DNA of 64,000 nucleotides. Origin: Mesonia sp. (GTDB lineage: Bacteria; Bacteroidota; Bacteroidia; Flavobacteriales; Flavobacteriaceae). Of this stretch, positions 38,201-48,128 are shown piece by piece (position 1 is the stretch's first letter; each line of letters begins with the position of its first letter). The position numbers and the translations under genes were made by a program. Below the pieces are notes generated by a model. It had not been told where the DNA came from and made no database searches. It saw nothing but the letters and a program-made list of their open reading frames with translations. The DNA lies in NCBI GenBank assembly GCA_012964435.1, contig DTTX01000034.1:1-64000 (forward strand), given 5' to 3'.

Positions 38201-40022
38201 CACTCAAGCTTTTTAAAAATGTAATAATAGCTTTTATCTCTGCATCTGTTAGTTCTAAAGGATCTTCACCTAAAGTTTGATTCACTACATCTAAACCTTT
38301 CCCGGCACCACCTCCTTCATTATAAAAATCGAGTACTTCTTCTAAGCTTTCATAAGCTCCATTATGGAAGTAAGGCGCAGTAAAAGCTACATTTCTAACC
38401 GTAGTTGTTTTAAAAGATTTTTCATAAATCCAAGCTTCTTCATTTTCGATTTGATTTGCTAATCGACCCGGATCCTCATCTAATTTTAGTTGATCAGGCT
38501 GGGTTAAAACTCCCAAAATCTCACTTTCGCTGTCGCTGTAGTATGGAGGAACCAAGCCAGAAAAAGTAGGCGCAAAATGGCAAGTAGCGCAAGCGGCTTT
38601 GCCCATAAATAAGTTAAAACCTTGTTTTGCTTCATCACTTAAGGTATTAGATTCGTTTCTTATATATTGATCAAATTCACTATTAAATGAAGTAAGCGAT
38701 AGCACATAAGCGACCATAGCTTTGGTGAAGTTTTCACGAGTAATACTCGATTTGCCAAACACTTTTTTAAATCGATTAGCATAATCTTCATTCGCATTCA
38801 GTTTAGCTAAAATCGAATGATAAGCGGTGTTAAATTCTTCCTGATTAAAAATTACGTGTTCTGCTTGTTGTTCTAAAGTATAAGCGCGTAAATCGTAAAA
38901 ATAACGGTCGGCATAAACGGCATTTAACAGGGTTGGCGAGTTTCTCAGTACCGTTTTTCCCTGTAAATTACTCATAGATTTTATTTTCCCATCGGTAAAA
39001 GCTAATTCCGGCTGATGGCAAGATGCGCAACTCATCTTCTCATTATTGCTCAAAACAGGATCATAAAACAGAGACTTTCCTAATTCTTTTAAAGCCTCAC
39101 TATCTTCTTCATTTGTTAACTCGGTAAAAAAATAAGGATTCAAAAAGTCTTCACTAAAAATCGATTCGCTTGCTGGATCCCAAGAAGAATTATAGGCTAA
39201 AAATTCCGGAATTTCAGACTTTACGCCGCCTAACTTTTTATAAAGCGGATCGATATAATTTCTAAAAAAGGCAAGTCGATCAAAACTATTAAAATCTTGA
39301 TTTGCATTTATATATTCAGCAGCTTCTGCTAATTTCTGTTGAAGGAATATTGATTCTTTTTTCTGAAATAAACGTTTATTTTCCTGAATAAACTGAAGCA
39401 TACTTTTAAGTGAAACTTCGGCTTCCGGCAATGCATTGAGTGATCCCGGTGTATCGAAACCTGTAACACCCAAACTAAAAATTCTTACTAACTGAAGCCG
39501 AAGCGCAGGAATTAGTTGTTTCGGCTTGATCTCTTTTTGTGGTAAGCTTTCAACTAAAAGTCCGTAGCTGTTTCTCAATTTCGTCGCTACAGAAGCTATT
39601 TGCGTTTTTTCTTCTTCGGGATTTTCTGCAAAAACTAACTCATCTAATACTTGCAAACCCTCTGGCGGAAGAATATCTGGTAAAGTTCCTGTGCGTTCAA
39701 TATGCAAAAGCGGCGCACCATTAATATGGCTATTTACATATTCGTGAAACTCAAAATCTAAATAAAACTCTATTTTTTTATAAGCCAAACGAGAACGTAA
39801 CACGGCGCTTCTTAAACGATTTACTTCTACCTGACCTAACTGAAAGCCTTTTGCAATTTTCTGTAATTCTTCAACCTCAGCATTAAATTCTTCTGCCGCA
39901 CTTAGAATAAAATTAGATTTTTGGTAATATTCTTTTTTTTCATTCTGAAAAGAAAACAGTAAAACAATACCCGCAATTACTATACTGGCGAGTATAATGG
40001 TCTTTAAAATTTGGTTAAGCAT
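38184..40022 (-). CDS. di-haem cytochrome c peroxidase-like protein, first of a tandem pair
   Basis: A paralogue of the next gene with the same layout: N-terminal helix (TIILASIVIAGIVLLFSF), helical domain with RIFSLGVTGFDTPGSLNALP, haem sites CASCHQPELAFTDG and CATCHFAPTF, and TTTVRNVAFTAPYFHNGAYE. Long identical blocks show a tandem duplication. The frame opens at a TTG (40046), but the ATG at 40022 (MLNQILKT) is the natural start, giving 612 residues. The two genes overlap and must be co-transcribed. Confidence 0.88.
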   Translation of the reverse strand: MLNQILKTIILASIVIAGIVLLFSFQNEKKEYYQKSNFILSAAEEFNAEVEELQKIAKGFQLGQVEVNRLRSAVLRSRLAYKKIEFYLDFEFHEYVNSHINGAPLLHIERTGTLPDILPPEGLQVLDELVFAENPEEEKTQIASVATKLRNSYGLLVESLPQKEIKPKQLIPALRLQLVRIFSLGVTGFDTPGSLNALPEAEVSLKSMLQFIQENKRLFQKKESIFLQQKLAEAAEYINANQDFNSFDRLAFFRNYIDPLYKKLGGVKSEIPEFLAYNSSWDPASESIFSEDFLNPYFFTELTNEEDSEALKELGKSLFYDPVLSNNEKMSCASCHQPELAFTDGKIKSMSNLQGKTVLRNSPTLLNAVYADRYFYDLRAYTLEQQAEHVIFNQEEFNTAYHSILAKLNANEDYANRFKKVFGKSSITRENFTKAMVAYVLSLTSFNSEFDQYIRNESNTLSDEAKQGFNLFMGKAACATCHFAPTFSGLVPPYYSDSESEILGVLTQPDQLKLDEDPGRLANQIENEEAWIYEKSFKTTTVRNVAFTAPYFHNGAYESLEEVLDFYNEGGGAGKGLDVVNQTLGEDPLELTDAEIKAIITFLKSLSDAEVE

Positions 40023-40107
40023 GAAGATAATTTCTAAATCGTTCAAACTTAACTGCCAACTATTACTTGAGTTGTACCTAAAGTTTAAGAAATGATTAAT
40101 TTAAAAA

Positions 40108-41370
40108 TCAAACCACACACAATAAATCTTCCCATTGAGTAGTATATCGTGGACTCCGTTCATTTTTGATCAACTCCCACTGTTCAATTTGGCGAGAATC
40201 CATTAAAGCCGGTGCTAAAGTGGTTTTCCCAAATTTCTGATTAATACGATCGAAGGCTTCCATAAGGCCGACCTTTTCATCGGTGGCGGCAAACAAATTG
40301 GTTTGTACATATTCTTTAGGTACAATTCCGCTTAAACAAACGCCCACTTTTTTATAGCGATAACCCGGTTTAAAGATTTTATGCAAGGCTTTTTTTCCTT
40401 CCGCATTTAAAATAAACGTATTGTTGGTCGGTACTTCTAAAGTAACCGTAATGCTTTTGTGGTATTGCTTATCACGTTCGCTATGGTAATTGGTCTGTAA
40501 GAAGATTTGTAAATAATTAGCACAACAATTTTGGTTACGCAAAACTTCACTTACCTCATTAATATAATACGAACAAGCTTCTTCAATCAGCGCTAGCTTT
40601 TCTAGCTTTTTACCAAAAGATTTGGCGGTTCCAATCGCTTTTTTAGGTTTGGGAGCTCGCTCTAAAGGCAAACAATTTTCGCCTTGTAACTCTCGCCACG
40701 TACGTTCACCAACTACTGTCATATGTTTTCGCACCCAACTTAAAGGCAATTGCGTAAAATCGAAAGCAGAGTTTCTTCCGGTTTCTTGTATGCGCTGCGC
40801 GTGCTTTTTACCGATACCCCAAACATCTTTAATTTTTGCCCAATGCAAAGTATCGAGGCGTTTTTCTTCAGAATCAATTACAAATACGTGATCGTTTCCG
40901 ACCTCTTTTTTAGCACGTCGATTGGCTAATTTTGCCAAAACTTTTGTAGGTGCAATACCAACACCAACCGGTAGACCGGTATAACGTTTAATACGTTCTT
41001 TAATCGCAATCCCATAAGCTCGCAAATCTTGATGTTGCATTCCTGTAAGATCGATAAACGACTCATCGATACTGTAAATTTCTACTAGAGGTGAAAATTC
41101 TTCCAAGATCCGCATCACCCGATCAGACATTTCTCCGTAAAGGGTATAGTTCGAAGAAAAAAAAGTAACTCCGTTTTTAATCAACTGATCTTTAATTTTA
41201 AAGACCGGCTCAAACATCGGGATATGGCTTAAAGCTTTCGCTTCACTATTAGCGGCGATCACACAACCATCATTATTACTCAGCACCACCACAGGCTTTC
41301 CTTGCAGATCTGGACGAAAAACCTGTTCGCAAGAAGCATAAAAACTATTACAATCGATCAACGCAATCAT
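40108..41370 (-). CDS. umuC: Y-family DNA polymerase V catalytic subunit
   Basis: Error-prone translesion polymerase of about 420 residues. Motifs: [18 protein letters not shown] (metal Asp), [29 protein letters not shown] (catalytic Asp-Glu), [19 protein letters not shown] and the helix-hairpin-helix [13 protein letters not shown]. The UmuC-specific C-terminal domain is present, ending [12 protein letters not shown]. The start is ATG at 41370, overlapping the umuD stop by 4 bp (ATGA). Confidence 0.95.
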   Translation of the reverse strand: MIALIDCNSFYASCEQVFRPDLQGKPVVVLSNNDGCVIAANSEAKALSHIPMFEPVFKIKDQLIKNGVTFFSSNYTLYGEMSDRVMRILEEFSPLVEIYSIDESFIDLTGMQHQDLRAYGIAIKERIKRYTGLPVGVGIAPTKVLAKLANRRAKKEVGNDHVFVIDSEEKRLDTLHWAKIKDVWGIGKKHAQRIQETGRNSAFDFTQLPLSWVRKHMTVVGERTWRELQGENCLPLERAPKPKKAIGTAKSFGKKLEKLALIEEACSYYINEVSEVLRNQNCCANYLQIFLQTNYHSERDKQYHKSITVTLEVPTNNTFILNAEGKKALHKIFKPGYRYKKVGVCLSGIVPKEYVQTNLFAATDEKVGLMEAFDRINQKFGKTTLAPALMDSRQIEQWELIKNERSPRYTTQWEDLLCVV

Positions 41371-41747
41371 AACGAATGTATCACATAAGTAATTACGCCC
41401 CAAAGTTCAAAAGCATCAGAATTCATTTTTTCTTTCTCTTGAGGAGTTGGGAATTTCATCACTTCAAAAGCACCATATTTCACCACCAAAGCAATTTTTC
41501 CTCGTATAAATTCTAGCGAACGGTCAATAATCAACACATCATTTTTTAAAATTCCTAAATCTTCCCAAGCGCTTCCGCCAATACGTACAAAAAATGTCGC
41601 TTCTTTGTTCTTTACCAATACTTCAGACAAATCGATCGTTCGCTCTAAATAATGCGTTGCCGGACTCGGGAAACCGGTCTGCATCGATACTTCTGCCCGA
41701 TGTTTGGGTTTCGCTCGTTTTATCTTTCCAAATTCTGTCACTTCCAT
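41367..41747 (-). CDS. umuD: UmuD-like S24 family protein lacking the Ser-Lys dyad
   Basis: A 126-residue partner of UmuC. It keeps the cleavage-site region [12 protein letters not shown] (T24-G25 where E. coli has C24-G25). Aligned to my recall of E. coli UmuD it runs without gaps from G25 to about residue 99, but the nucleophile position 60 is Ala (GGSAWED, with Ser at 59) and the general-base position 97 is Met (FEVMKF, with Lys at 98). It is also shorter by about 13 residues near the C-terminus. It is therefore either non-cleaving or uses shifted residues. Coupled to umuC by ATGA. Confidence 0.85.
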   Translation of the reverse strand: MEVTEFGKIKRAKPKHRAEVSMQTGFPSPATHYLERTIDLSEVLVKNKEATFFVRIGGSAWEDLGILKNDVLIIDRSLEFIRGKIALVVKYGAFEVMKFPTPQEKEKMNSDAFELWGVITYVIHSL

Positions 41748-41751
41748 AATT

Positions 41752-41822
41752 CAAAATTAGGAAATATTCCGTTTGGAAGGAAAATATCCAATGTTAAAGT
41801 TTCAATTTTATTTTTATCTTTG
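41752..41822. promoter_or_regulatory. divergent promoters and paired operator between umuD and the HYC_CC_PP gene
   Basis: Minus strand: TAATTTTG (41752-41759) ends 4 nt before the umuD ATG. Plus strand: TATCTTTG (41815-41822) ends 5 nt before the ATG at 41828. Both imply leaderless or nearly leaderless mRNAs. Between them, two near-palindromic 11-mers GGAAATATTCC (41760-41770) and GGAAAATATCC (41779-41789), spaced 19 bp centre to centre, overlap the umuD promoter; a LexA-like or metal repressor could bind here. Confidence 0.5.
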
Positions 41823-41827
41823 TCATA

Positions 41828-42247
41828 ATGAAAGTCTTCCATCAAATAACAGCCATCCTTATGGCATTTTTAGTGCTGTTCTCTACTTCGGCCTTTGCCG
41901 TAAGTATGCACTATTGCGGTAAAACTTTGGTCGACTATTCATTTGCACAAAAGGCAAAATCTTGCGGAATGGCGATGGAAGCCACGCAAACTCCAAAAGA
42001 AACGCCTGGTACGTGTACCATTCAGAAAAAAGGTTGCTGCACCAACAAAAAGATCACAAAGCAACAAGACGACGTTAAAAACAATTCGCAATTGCAATTA
42101 GACCAACAGGTTTTTGTAGCCAGTTTGGTGTATACTTATATTCAACTTTTTGAGGTAAAGAAAACGCAACACATTCCTCACAGAAACTATTCTCCTCCGC
42201 TGCTCGTCTACGATCTACTCGTGTTAGACGAAACTTTTTTAATTTAA
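41828..42247 (+). CDS. HYC_CC_PP family small exported protein (metal-associated)
   Basis: A 139-residue protein with a signal peptide (ending SAFA), the family marks HYCGKTLVDYSF, CTIQKKGCCTNKK and a late PPLLVYDLLVLDE. Six Cys and several His suggest metal binding. The family is regularly found just upstream of CusA-type RND pumps in Bacteroidota, as here. It is the first gene of the first metal block and appears to start at the mRNA 5' end. Confidence 0.85.
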   Translation: MKVFHQITAILMAFLVLFSTSAFAVSMHYCGKTLVDYSFAQKAKSCGMAMEATQTPKETPGTCTIQKKGCCTNKKITKQQDDVKNNSQLQLDQQVFVASLVYTYIQLFEVKKTQHIPHRNYSPPLLVYDLLVLDETFLI

Positions 42248-42258
42248 AATTTTAATCT

Positions 42259-42355
42259 GGGCGCAACCCTATCGGGTCGGGCTATCTGTTATATCTTTTT
42301 CAACTTCCTGCGCAGGCAGGAATCTAAAAAAGGATGCCACTACTATCCCTTGCGC
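42259..42355. repeat. structured intergenic repeat (GGGTCGGGCT ... AAAAGGATGCC type)
   Basis: The 232-bp gap between the HYC_CC_PP gene and cusA holds no frame of note but contains an ordered set of blocks: GCGCAA (42261) matching TTGCGC (42350-42355) at the far end, CCCTATCGGG, TCGGGCTATC, ATCTTTTT answered by AAAAAGGAT, and a central palindrome TTCCTGCGCAGGCAGGAA (42305-42322). I know similar arrangements from intergenic regions of other Flavobacteriia but cannot name the family. Confidence 0.6.
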
Positions 42356-42479
42356 AAACCAAATCCTTCTTTCAAAATACTGTTAAGCTATAAGATTCTC
42401 CACTTTTAAAGGGAGATGCTAACAACAGAGGGATTTTTCAACTTCAGTTTCAATTTCATCATTTAAATTACTAAAAATT

Positions 42480-45400
42480 ATGCTGAACAAAGGCATTAAA
42501 TTTTTAATCGAAAATAAAATCGTCGCCGGTCTCCTACTTGTACTTCTTGTAGGTTGGGGACTCACCAATGCTCCATTTAATTGGGATCTGGGTGTTTTAC
42601 CCAACAATCCCGTAGCGGTCGATGCTATCCCGAATATTGGCGAAAATCAACAAATCGTTTTCACCAAATGGGAAGGTCGCTCTCCGCAAGATATCGAAGA
42701 TCAAATCACCTATCCGCTTACCACTTCTTTACTAGGTATTCCTGGAGTAAAAACCATTCGAAGTTCTTCGATGTTTGGATTCTCTAGCATTTATATCATT
42801 TTTGAAGAAGACATCGAGTTCTATTGGAGCCGTAGCCGAATTCTCGAAAAACTCAACTCATTACCGGCAAATTTGCTTCCGCAGGGCGTCAATCCTAGTT
42901 TGGGACCCGATGCTACGGGACTCGGACAAATATTTTGGTACACGCTCGAAGGTCGCGACAAAAACGGAAATGTAACCGGCGGTTGGGATTTACAGGAGCT
43001 GCGAAGCATTCAAGATTATTACGTAAAATATGCACTTTCCGGAGCAAGCGGTGTTTCAGAAGTTGCTTCTATTGGTGGTTACGTTCAAGAATATCAGATC
43101 GATGTAAATCCTGAAAAAATGCGCCAATACAATATTGGTTTACAACAGATCGTAAAAGCGGTAAAAGAAAGTAACCGTGATATTGGCGCACAAACCCTAG
43201 AAATAAACCAAGCTGAATATTTAGTACGTGGGTTGGGTTATGTAAAGTCGATCGAAGACCTACAAAATACGGTGGTAAGTGCTAAAGATTACACTTCGCT
43301 TCGCATTAAAGATATTGCCAACGTACACTTAGGTCCTGAAACCCGCCGTGGAATTCTCGATAAAGAAGGCGCAGAAGTGGTTGGTGGCGTTGTGGTTGCC
43401 CGACACGGAGCTAACCCGATGGAAGTAATTACCAACGTAAAAGCTCAAATTGAAAAAATAAAAGGAGGTTTACCTTCTAAAGAATTAAAAGATGGTAGAA
43501 CCTCGCAACTTACCGTGGTTCCATTTTACGATCGCACACAATTGATACAGGAAACTTTAGGAACGCTCAACGAAGCTTTATTGATGGAAATTCTAATTAC
43601 CGTTTTGGTCATTATCATTATGGTTTATAATCTGCGTGCTTCCTTATTAATTTCTGGTTTGCTACCTGTTGCGGTGTTAATGGTTTTTATTGCGATGAAG
43701 TTTTTCAACGTGACGGCAAACATCGTTGCCCTTTCCGGAATTGCCATTGCCATCGGTACGATGGTCGATATGGGGGTAATTCTCTCTGAAAATATTATTC
43801 AACATCTTGAAAAAGCCAAAGAAAAATTCAACACTAACACTATTGTTTACCAAGCGACTTCAGAAGTTTCCGGGGCTATATTAACGGCAGTCTTAACAAC
43901 GATCATCAGTTTTATTCCCGTGTTTACAATGACGGGAGCTGAAGGAAAGCTCTTTCGACCGTTGGCATTTACCAAAACGATGGCTTTGGTGGCTTCACTA
44001 ATCGTAGCGCTATTTCTTATTCCGCCATTTGCTGCCATATTATTTAAGAAAAGAAATCGCCGAAAAAATGTAGGTTTCATCATCAATATAGCGATCATTA
44101 TTTTAGGGATTGCAGCGATGATTTTCGGCTATCTATTAGGAATTATTTTAATTGCTTTTGGGATCGTTCAATTACTTCAACAGAAAAATATTCTTTCCGT
44201 AGCCAGAGCGAATTTGATCAATATTATTATTTCAGCTTTAGTGATTGTTTATTTTCTGGCAACCTATTGGCGACCCTTGGGAATCACGCAAAATATTGCA
44301 CTCAACTTTATTTTTGTAGCGCTAATTGTCTTCGGGATTTTAGGCGGTTTTACCCTTTTCAGAAACTATTATACGAGAATATTACGGTGGACGCTTCAAC
44401 ATAAATTACTCTTTTTAAGTATTCCGACAGCGATCGTGATTTTTGGTTTTTTCATTATGAAAAATACCGGTAAAGAATTTATGCCGTCACTTAATGAAGG
44501 TTCATTTTTATTGATGCCTACTTCGCTCCCACACGCCGGCGTTGAAGAAAACAAGCGTATTTTACAACAACTCGATATGGCGGTGGCCAGCATTCCTGAA
44601 ATTGAAACGGTCGTTGGAAAAGCAGGAAGAACCGAGTCAGCTCTCGACCCTGCACCACTTTCGATGTACGAAAATATCATTCAGTATAAACCGGAATACG
44701 CTTTAAATACAGAAGGCGAAAAACAGCGATTCAAAGTAAATGAAGACGGCTATTTTATGTTGAAAGATGGAAGTTTAGCTGAAAATCCCAACAATGTCAA
44801 TTCATATAAAGATGAGAATTCTTCTCAAAACAGCTCGACTCCGTTCGATGTGACAACTTCACAACTTATTCCTGATGAAGACGGAGACTATTATCGAAAT
44901 TGGCGACCAGAAATTAATTCTCCCGACGATATTTGGAACGAGATTGTGCGCGTCACCAAACTACCGGGAATCACCTCAGCACCAAAACTTCAACCTATCG
45001 AAACACGCTTAGTGATGCTACAAACAGGAATGCGCGCGCCGATGGGAATTAAAGTGCAAGGCCAAGACCTAGAAGAAATCGAAGCATTTGGACTCAAGCT
45101 TGAAAACAGTTTAAAACAAGTAAGCGGAGTTAAAGATGAAGCGGTTTTTGCCGACAGAATTGTAGGAAAACCTTATTTGCTGATCGATATTAAACGTGAC
45201 CAATTGGTTCGCTACGGAATTAACATTAACGATGTGCAACAAGTTTTAGAAGTTGCTGTTGGCGGAATGCAACTTTCACAAACCGTCGAAGGTCGTGAGC
45301 GTTACGGGATTCGTGTTCGCTATCCGAGAGAATTACGTGACAGTCCGGAAGATTTAAAAAACATTTACATTCCGGTGGCCGATGGGAAACCGATTCCGTT

Positions 45401-46209
45401 GAGTGAAGTGGCAGAAATTAAGTATGAAAAAGGTCCGCAAACCATTAAAAGTGAAGATACATTTTTAGTAGGTTATGTGCTTTTTGATAAACAAGATGGT
45501 TTTGCTGAAGTCGATGTGGTTGAAAATGCACAAAAAATGATTCAGCAACAAATAAGAGAAGGGAGTTTAAAAGTACCGAGCGGAATTAATTTTGAATTCA
45601 CCGGAAATTACGAAAATCAACTTCGAGCCGAGAAAACTTTATCGATCGTGGTTCCGCTTTCGTTATTTATCATTTTTATGATTTTGTACTTTCAGTTTAA
45701 ATCGGCCACCACATCGTTTATGGTCTTTAGCGGAATTGCAGTAGCTTTCGCCGGCGGATTTATCATGATGTGGCTATACGGTCAAGATTGGTTTTTGAAT
45801 TTTAATTTCTTTGGTGAAAATCTGCGCGATCTATTCAACATTAAAACCGTGAATTTAAGTGTTGCGGTTTGGGTTGGTTTTATTGCACTTTTTGGTATTG
45901 CAACCGACGATGGCGTGGTAATGGCCACTTATCTAACGCAAACCTTCAGAAAAAATAAACCTGGAAGTAAAGAACAAGTACGTAAATCGGTGATCGAAGC
46001 AGGCGAAAAAAGAATTCGACCTTGTTTAATGACCACGGCAACGACACTTTTAGCTTTATTACCTATTTTTAACTTCTTCAGGTAGAGGAAGCGATATTAT
46101 GATCCCGATGGCGATCCCAAGCTTCGGCGGAATGCTCGTCGCATTAATTACTTTATTTGTGGTTCCCGTTTTGTTTAGCTGGCGAGAAGAGAGAAAAGTT
46201 AGAAGTTAG
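42480..46209 (+). pseudogene. cusA: CusA/CzcA-type heavy-metal RND pump, frameshifted near the 3' end
   Basis: Proton-driven inner-membrane metal exporter of the HME class. The first frame gives 1201 residues with all large parts: ENQQIVFTKWEGRSPQDIED, the proton-relay helix IGTMVDMGVILSENI, two porter regions and the second membrane half FGIATDDGVVMATYL. The frame then ends at a TAG (46083-46085) after LLPIFNFFR. Removing one T from the run 46066-46070 restores LLPILTSSGRGSDIMIPMAI and continues to a stop at 46207-46209. So this is a 1-nt insertion, from mutation or sequencing. Without it the last about 45 residues, including the final helix, are lost. Confidence 0.9.
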
Positions 46210-46227
46210 AAAATTATAGAAACGATA

Positions 46228-47532
46228 ATGAAAAATAGAATTCAACATAAAATTTTCACTTTAAATAGTTATATGCTGAACGCGTTTCACAACGTTAAAC
46301 CTACGAAAATTCAGCATTTTCAAAGAGTGAGTTGCATTTTTGCCCTACTCCTTTTTGGGTGGAATGCCAATGCGCAGTTGTTAGAAAATTATATTCAGCA
46401 AGCCACGGAAAATAGTCCGCAGGTGGAAGCCATCGAATTGCAATACGAAGTCGCTAAAGAAAAAGTCAATGCCGCCAATACTTTACCCAATACAGAAATT
46501 GGTGCCGGTTACTTTGTAAGCGAACCCGAAACGCGAACCGGAGCACAAAAAGCAAAAATTTCTGTTCGGCAAATGATGCCTTGGTTTGGTACCATCACGG
46601 CGCGAGAAAATTACAGTTCTTCACTCGCAGATGCGGCTTATACAGATATCGTGATCGCTAAACGCCAACTCGCCATGCAAGTGACGCAAACCTATTATCA
46701 ACTTTATGCGCTAAAAACCAAGCAGGAAATTCTTCAGCAAAATTTAGAAATTCTCAACACTTATGAAGATTTAGCTTTAAATGCGGTAGAAGTTGATAAA
46801 GCTTCATCGGTCGATGTTTTGAAATTGCAAATTCGACAGAATGAAATTAGTGAACAACGTGAACTATTAATGGGTGCCGAATTAGCGATGGAAAGTAAAT
46901 TCAATAACCTGCTTCATCAAGAAGAGCAACCGATTATGATAGAAGATTCGATCACGATTCCGGCAGAAGAACCTATGCTCACACTCGAAGACCTAGAATT
47001 GCATCCGGAGTTAGAGAAATACGATCAACTATTTCTTTCGATCAAAAAATCTACCGTACTCAATCAAGCAGAAGCTTTACCAAGCGTAGGGATCGGACTA
47101 GATTATATCGCGGTAGAAGAACGCCCAAATATGAATTTTAACGATAACGGTAAAGATATTTTTATGCCGATGCTTTCGGTTTCCATCCCAATTTTCAACA
47201 ATAAATATAAATCGGTCGAGCGTCAATTAGACATTCAGCAAAACGAACTCAAAGTACAAAAAGAAAATCGAAAAAACGAGTTAGATTCTCGTTTAAAAGA
47301 GGCACTTCAGCAACGAATTTCAGCCCGAATAAGTTATCAAACTCAACAAAAAAACATAGAACAAGCCAAAGATGCCGAAGAGATTTTATTAAAACAATAC
47401 GAAACCGATCAATTAGATTTTCAGGACGTATTAGACATTCAAGAATTACAACTTAAGTTTCAACTTAAACAAGTTGAAGCCATTAAAAATTATTATTTAC
47501 AAACTGCAATTATTAATTATTTAAGTAACTAA
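46228..47532 (+). CDS. TolC family outer-membrane efflux protein (CusC-like)
   Basis: A protein of up to 434 residues with the TolC coiled-coil architecture: two repeats rich in Gln/Glu/Lys helices (YIQQATENSPQVEAIELQYE and LQQNLEILNTYEDLALNAVE) and a C-terminal QFQLKQVEAIKNYYLQTAIIN-like helix, split here as LKFQLKQVEAIKNYYL. The N-terminus is uncertain: the signal peptide SCIFALLLFGWNANAQ begins near residue 34, and the stretch before it is formed by a palindromic repeat. A GTG at 46327 would be a plausible true start. Forms the exit duct for the preceding pump. Confidence 0.88.
   Translation: MKNRIQHKIFTLNSYMLNAFHNVKPTKIQHFQRVSCIFALLLFGWNANAQLLENYIQQATENSPQVEAIELQYEVAKEKVNAANTLPNTEIGAGYFVSEPETRTGAQKAKISVRQMMPWFGTITARENYSSSLADAAYTDIVIAKRQLAMQVTQTYYQLYALKTKQEILQQNLEILNTYEDLALNAVEVDKASSVDVLKLQIRQNEISEQRELLMGAELAMESKFNNLLHQEEQPIMIEDSITIPAEEPMLTLEDLELHPELEKYDQLFLSIKKSTVLNQAEALPSVGIGLDYIAVEERPNMNFNDNGKDIFMPMLSVSIPIFNNKYKSVERQLDIQQNELKVQKENRKNELDSRLKEALQQRISARISYQTQQKNIEQAKDAEEILLKQYETDQLDFQDVLDIQELQLKFQLKQVEAIKNYYLQTAIINYLSN
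46273..46317. repeat. REP-like palindrome inside the leader of the TolC gene
   Basis: Arms ATGCTGAA (46273-46280) and TTCAGCAT (46310-46317), the same arms as the element at 52905-52925 but with a longer, AACG-rich loop. It is translated if the ATG at 46228 or 46273 is used. Confidence 0.5.
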
Positions 47533-47535
47533 ATT

Positions 47536-48066
47536 ATGAAACGTACAATTTTATGTATAAGCCTTTTAGCATTAAGCTTAACGGCTTGTAAAAACGATGC
47601 AAAATCTAACGAAGAAGCAACTTCCAAAGAAAAAACTGAACAGACAAAAGAAGAAAATACAGAAGATTTACCATTAGCATTTAATTCTGAGAGAGAATAC
47701 CAAACCGCTCGTTTATACCTAGACCTAAAAGACAAATTAGTTAAAGGAGACAGCTACGGAGCAAAGAAAATCGCTGAAATTATGGTGGAGAAATTCAACG
47801 ATAGTGATATGAAAAGTTTAGCTCAAGAAATTGCTAAAAATGAAGAAAATATCGAAGATCAACGTAGCTCATTTTTTAAACTTTCTGAAGTTTTAGGTGA
47901 AACATTTACCGCAAATATTACCGGAGGAAAACTATATAAACAATATTGCCCGATGGCCTTTAATGGTGATGGCGCGTTTTGGTTTTCTACAGAAGAAGAA
48001 ATTATGAATCCTTATTTTGGAGATCGAATGCTTCACTGCGGAAAAGTTGAAGAAATTATAAAGTAA
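47536..48066 (+). CDS. DUF3347 lipoprotein (metal-associated)
   Basis: A 176-residue lipoprotein (lipobox LSLTAC, Cys18) with an acidic Lys/Glu linker, a helical DUF3347 domain and the C-terminal signature YCPMAFNGDGAFWFS followed by NPYFGDRMLHCG. The same C-terminal signature ends the CusB protein at 50131-51786, so it is probably a metal-handling module in the periplasm. It starts 3 bp after the TolC stop. Confidence 0.85.
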   Translation: MKRTILCISLLALSLTACKNDAKSNEEATSKEKTEQTKEENTEDLPLAFNSEREYQTARLYLDLKDKLVKGDSYGAKKIAEIMVEKFNDSDMKSLAQEIAKNEENIEDQRSSFFKLSEVLGETFTANITGGKLYKQYCPMAFNGDGAFWFSTEEEIMNPYFGDRMLHCGKVEEIIK

Positions 48067-48128
48067 GTTAAAACTTTTCGTTGATCTATTTGCTTGCGTA
48101 AATTGAATATAAAACCAAAAAAATTATC

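Noticed and set aside
43847-44680. Minus-strand frames opposite the cusA gene
   Set aside because: Shadows of the RND pump coding sequence without start context or recognisable domains.
46060-46090. Programmed ribosomal frameshifting at the T run of cusA
   Set aside because: Only five T, no downstream structure evident, and RND pumps are not known to use recoding; a plain 1-nt insertion is simpler.
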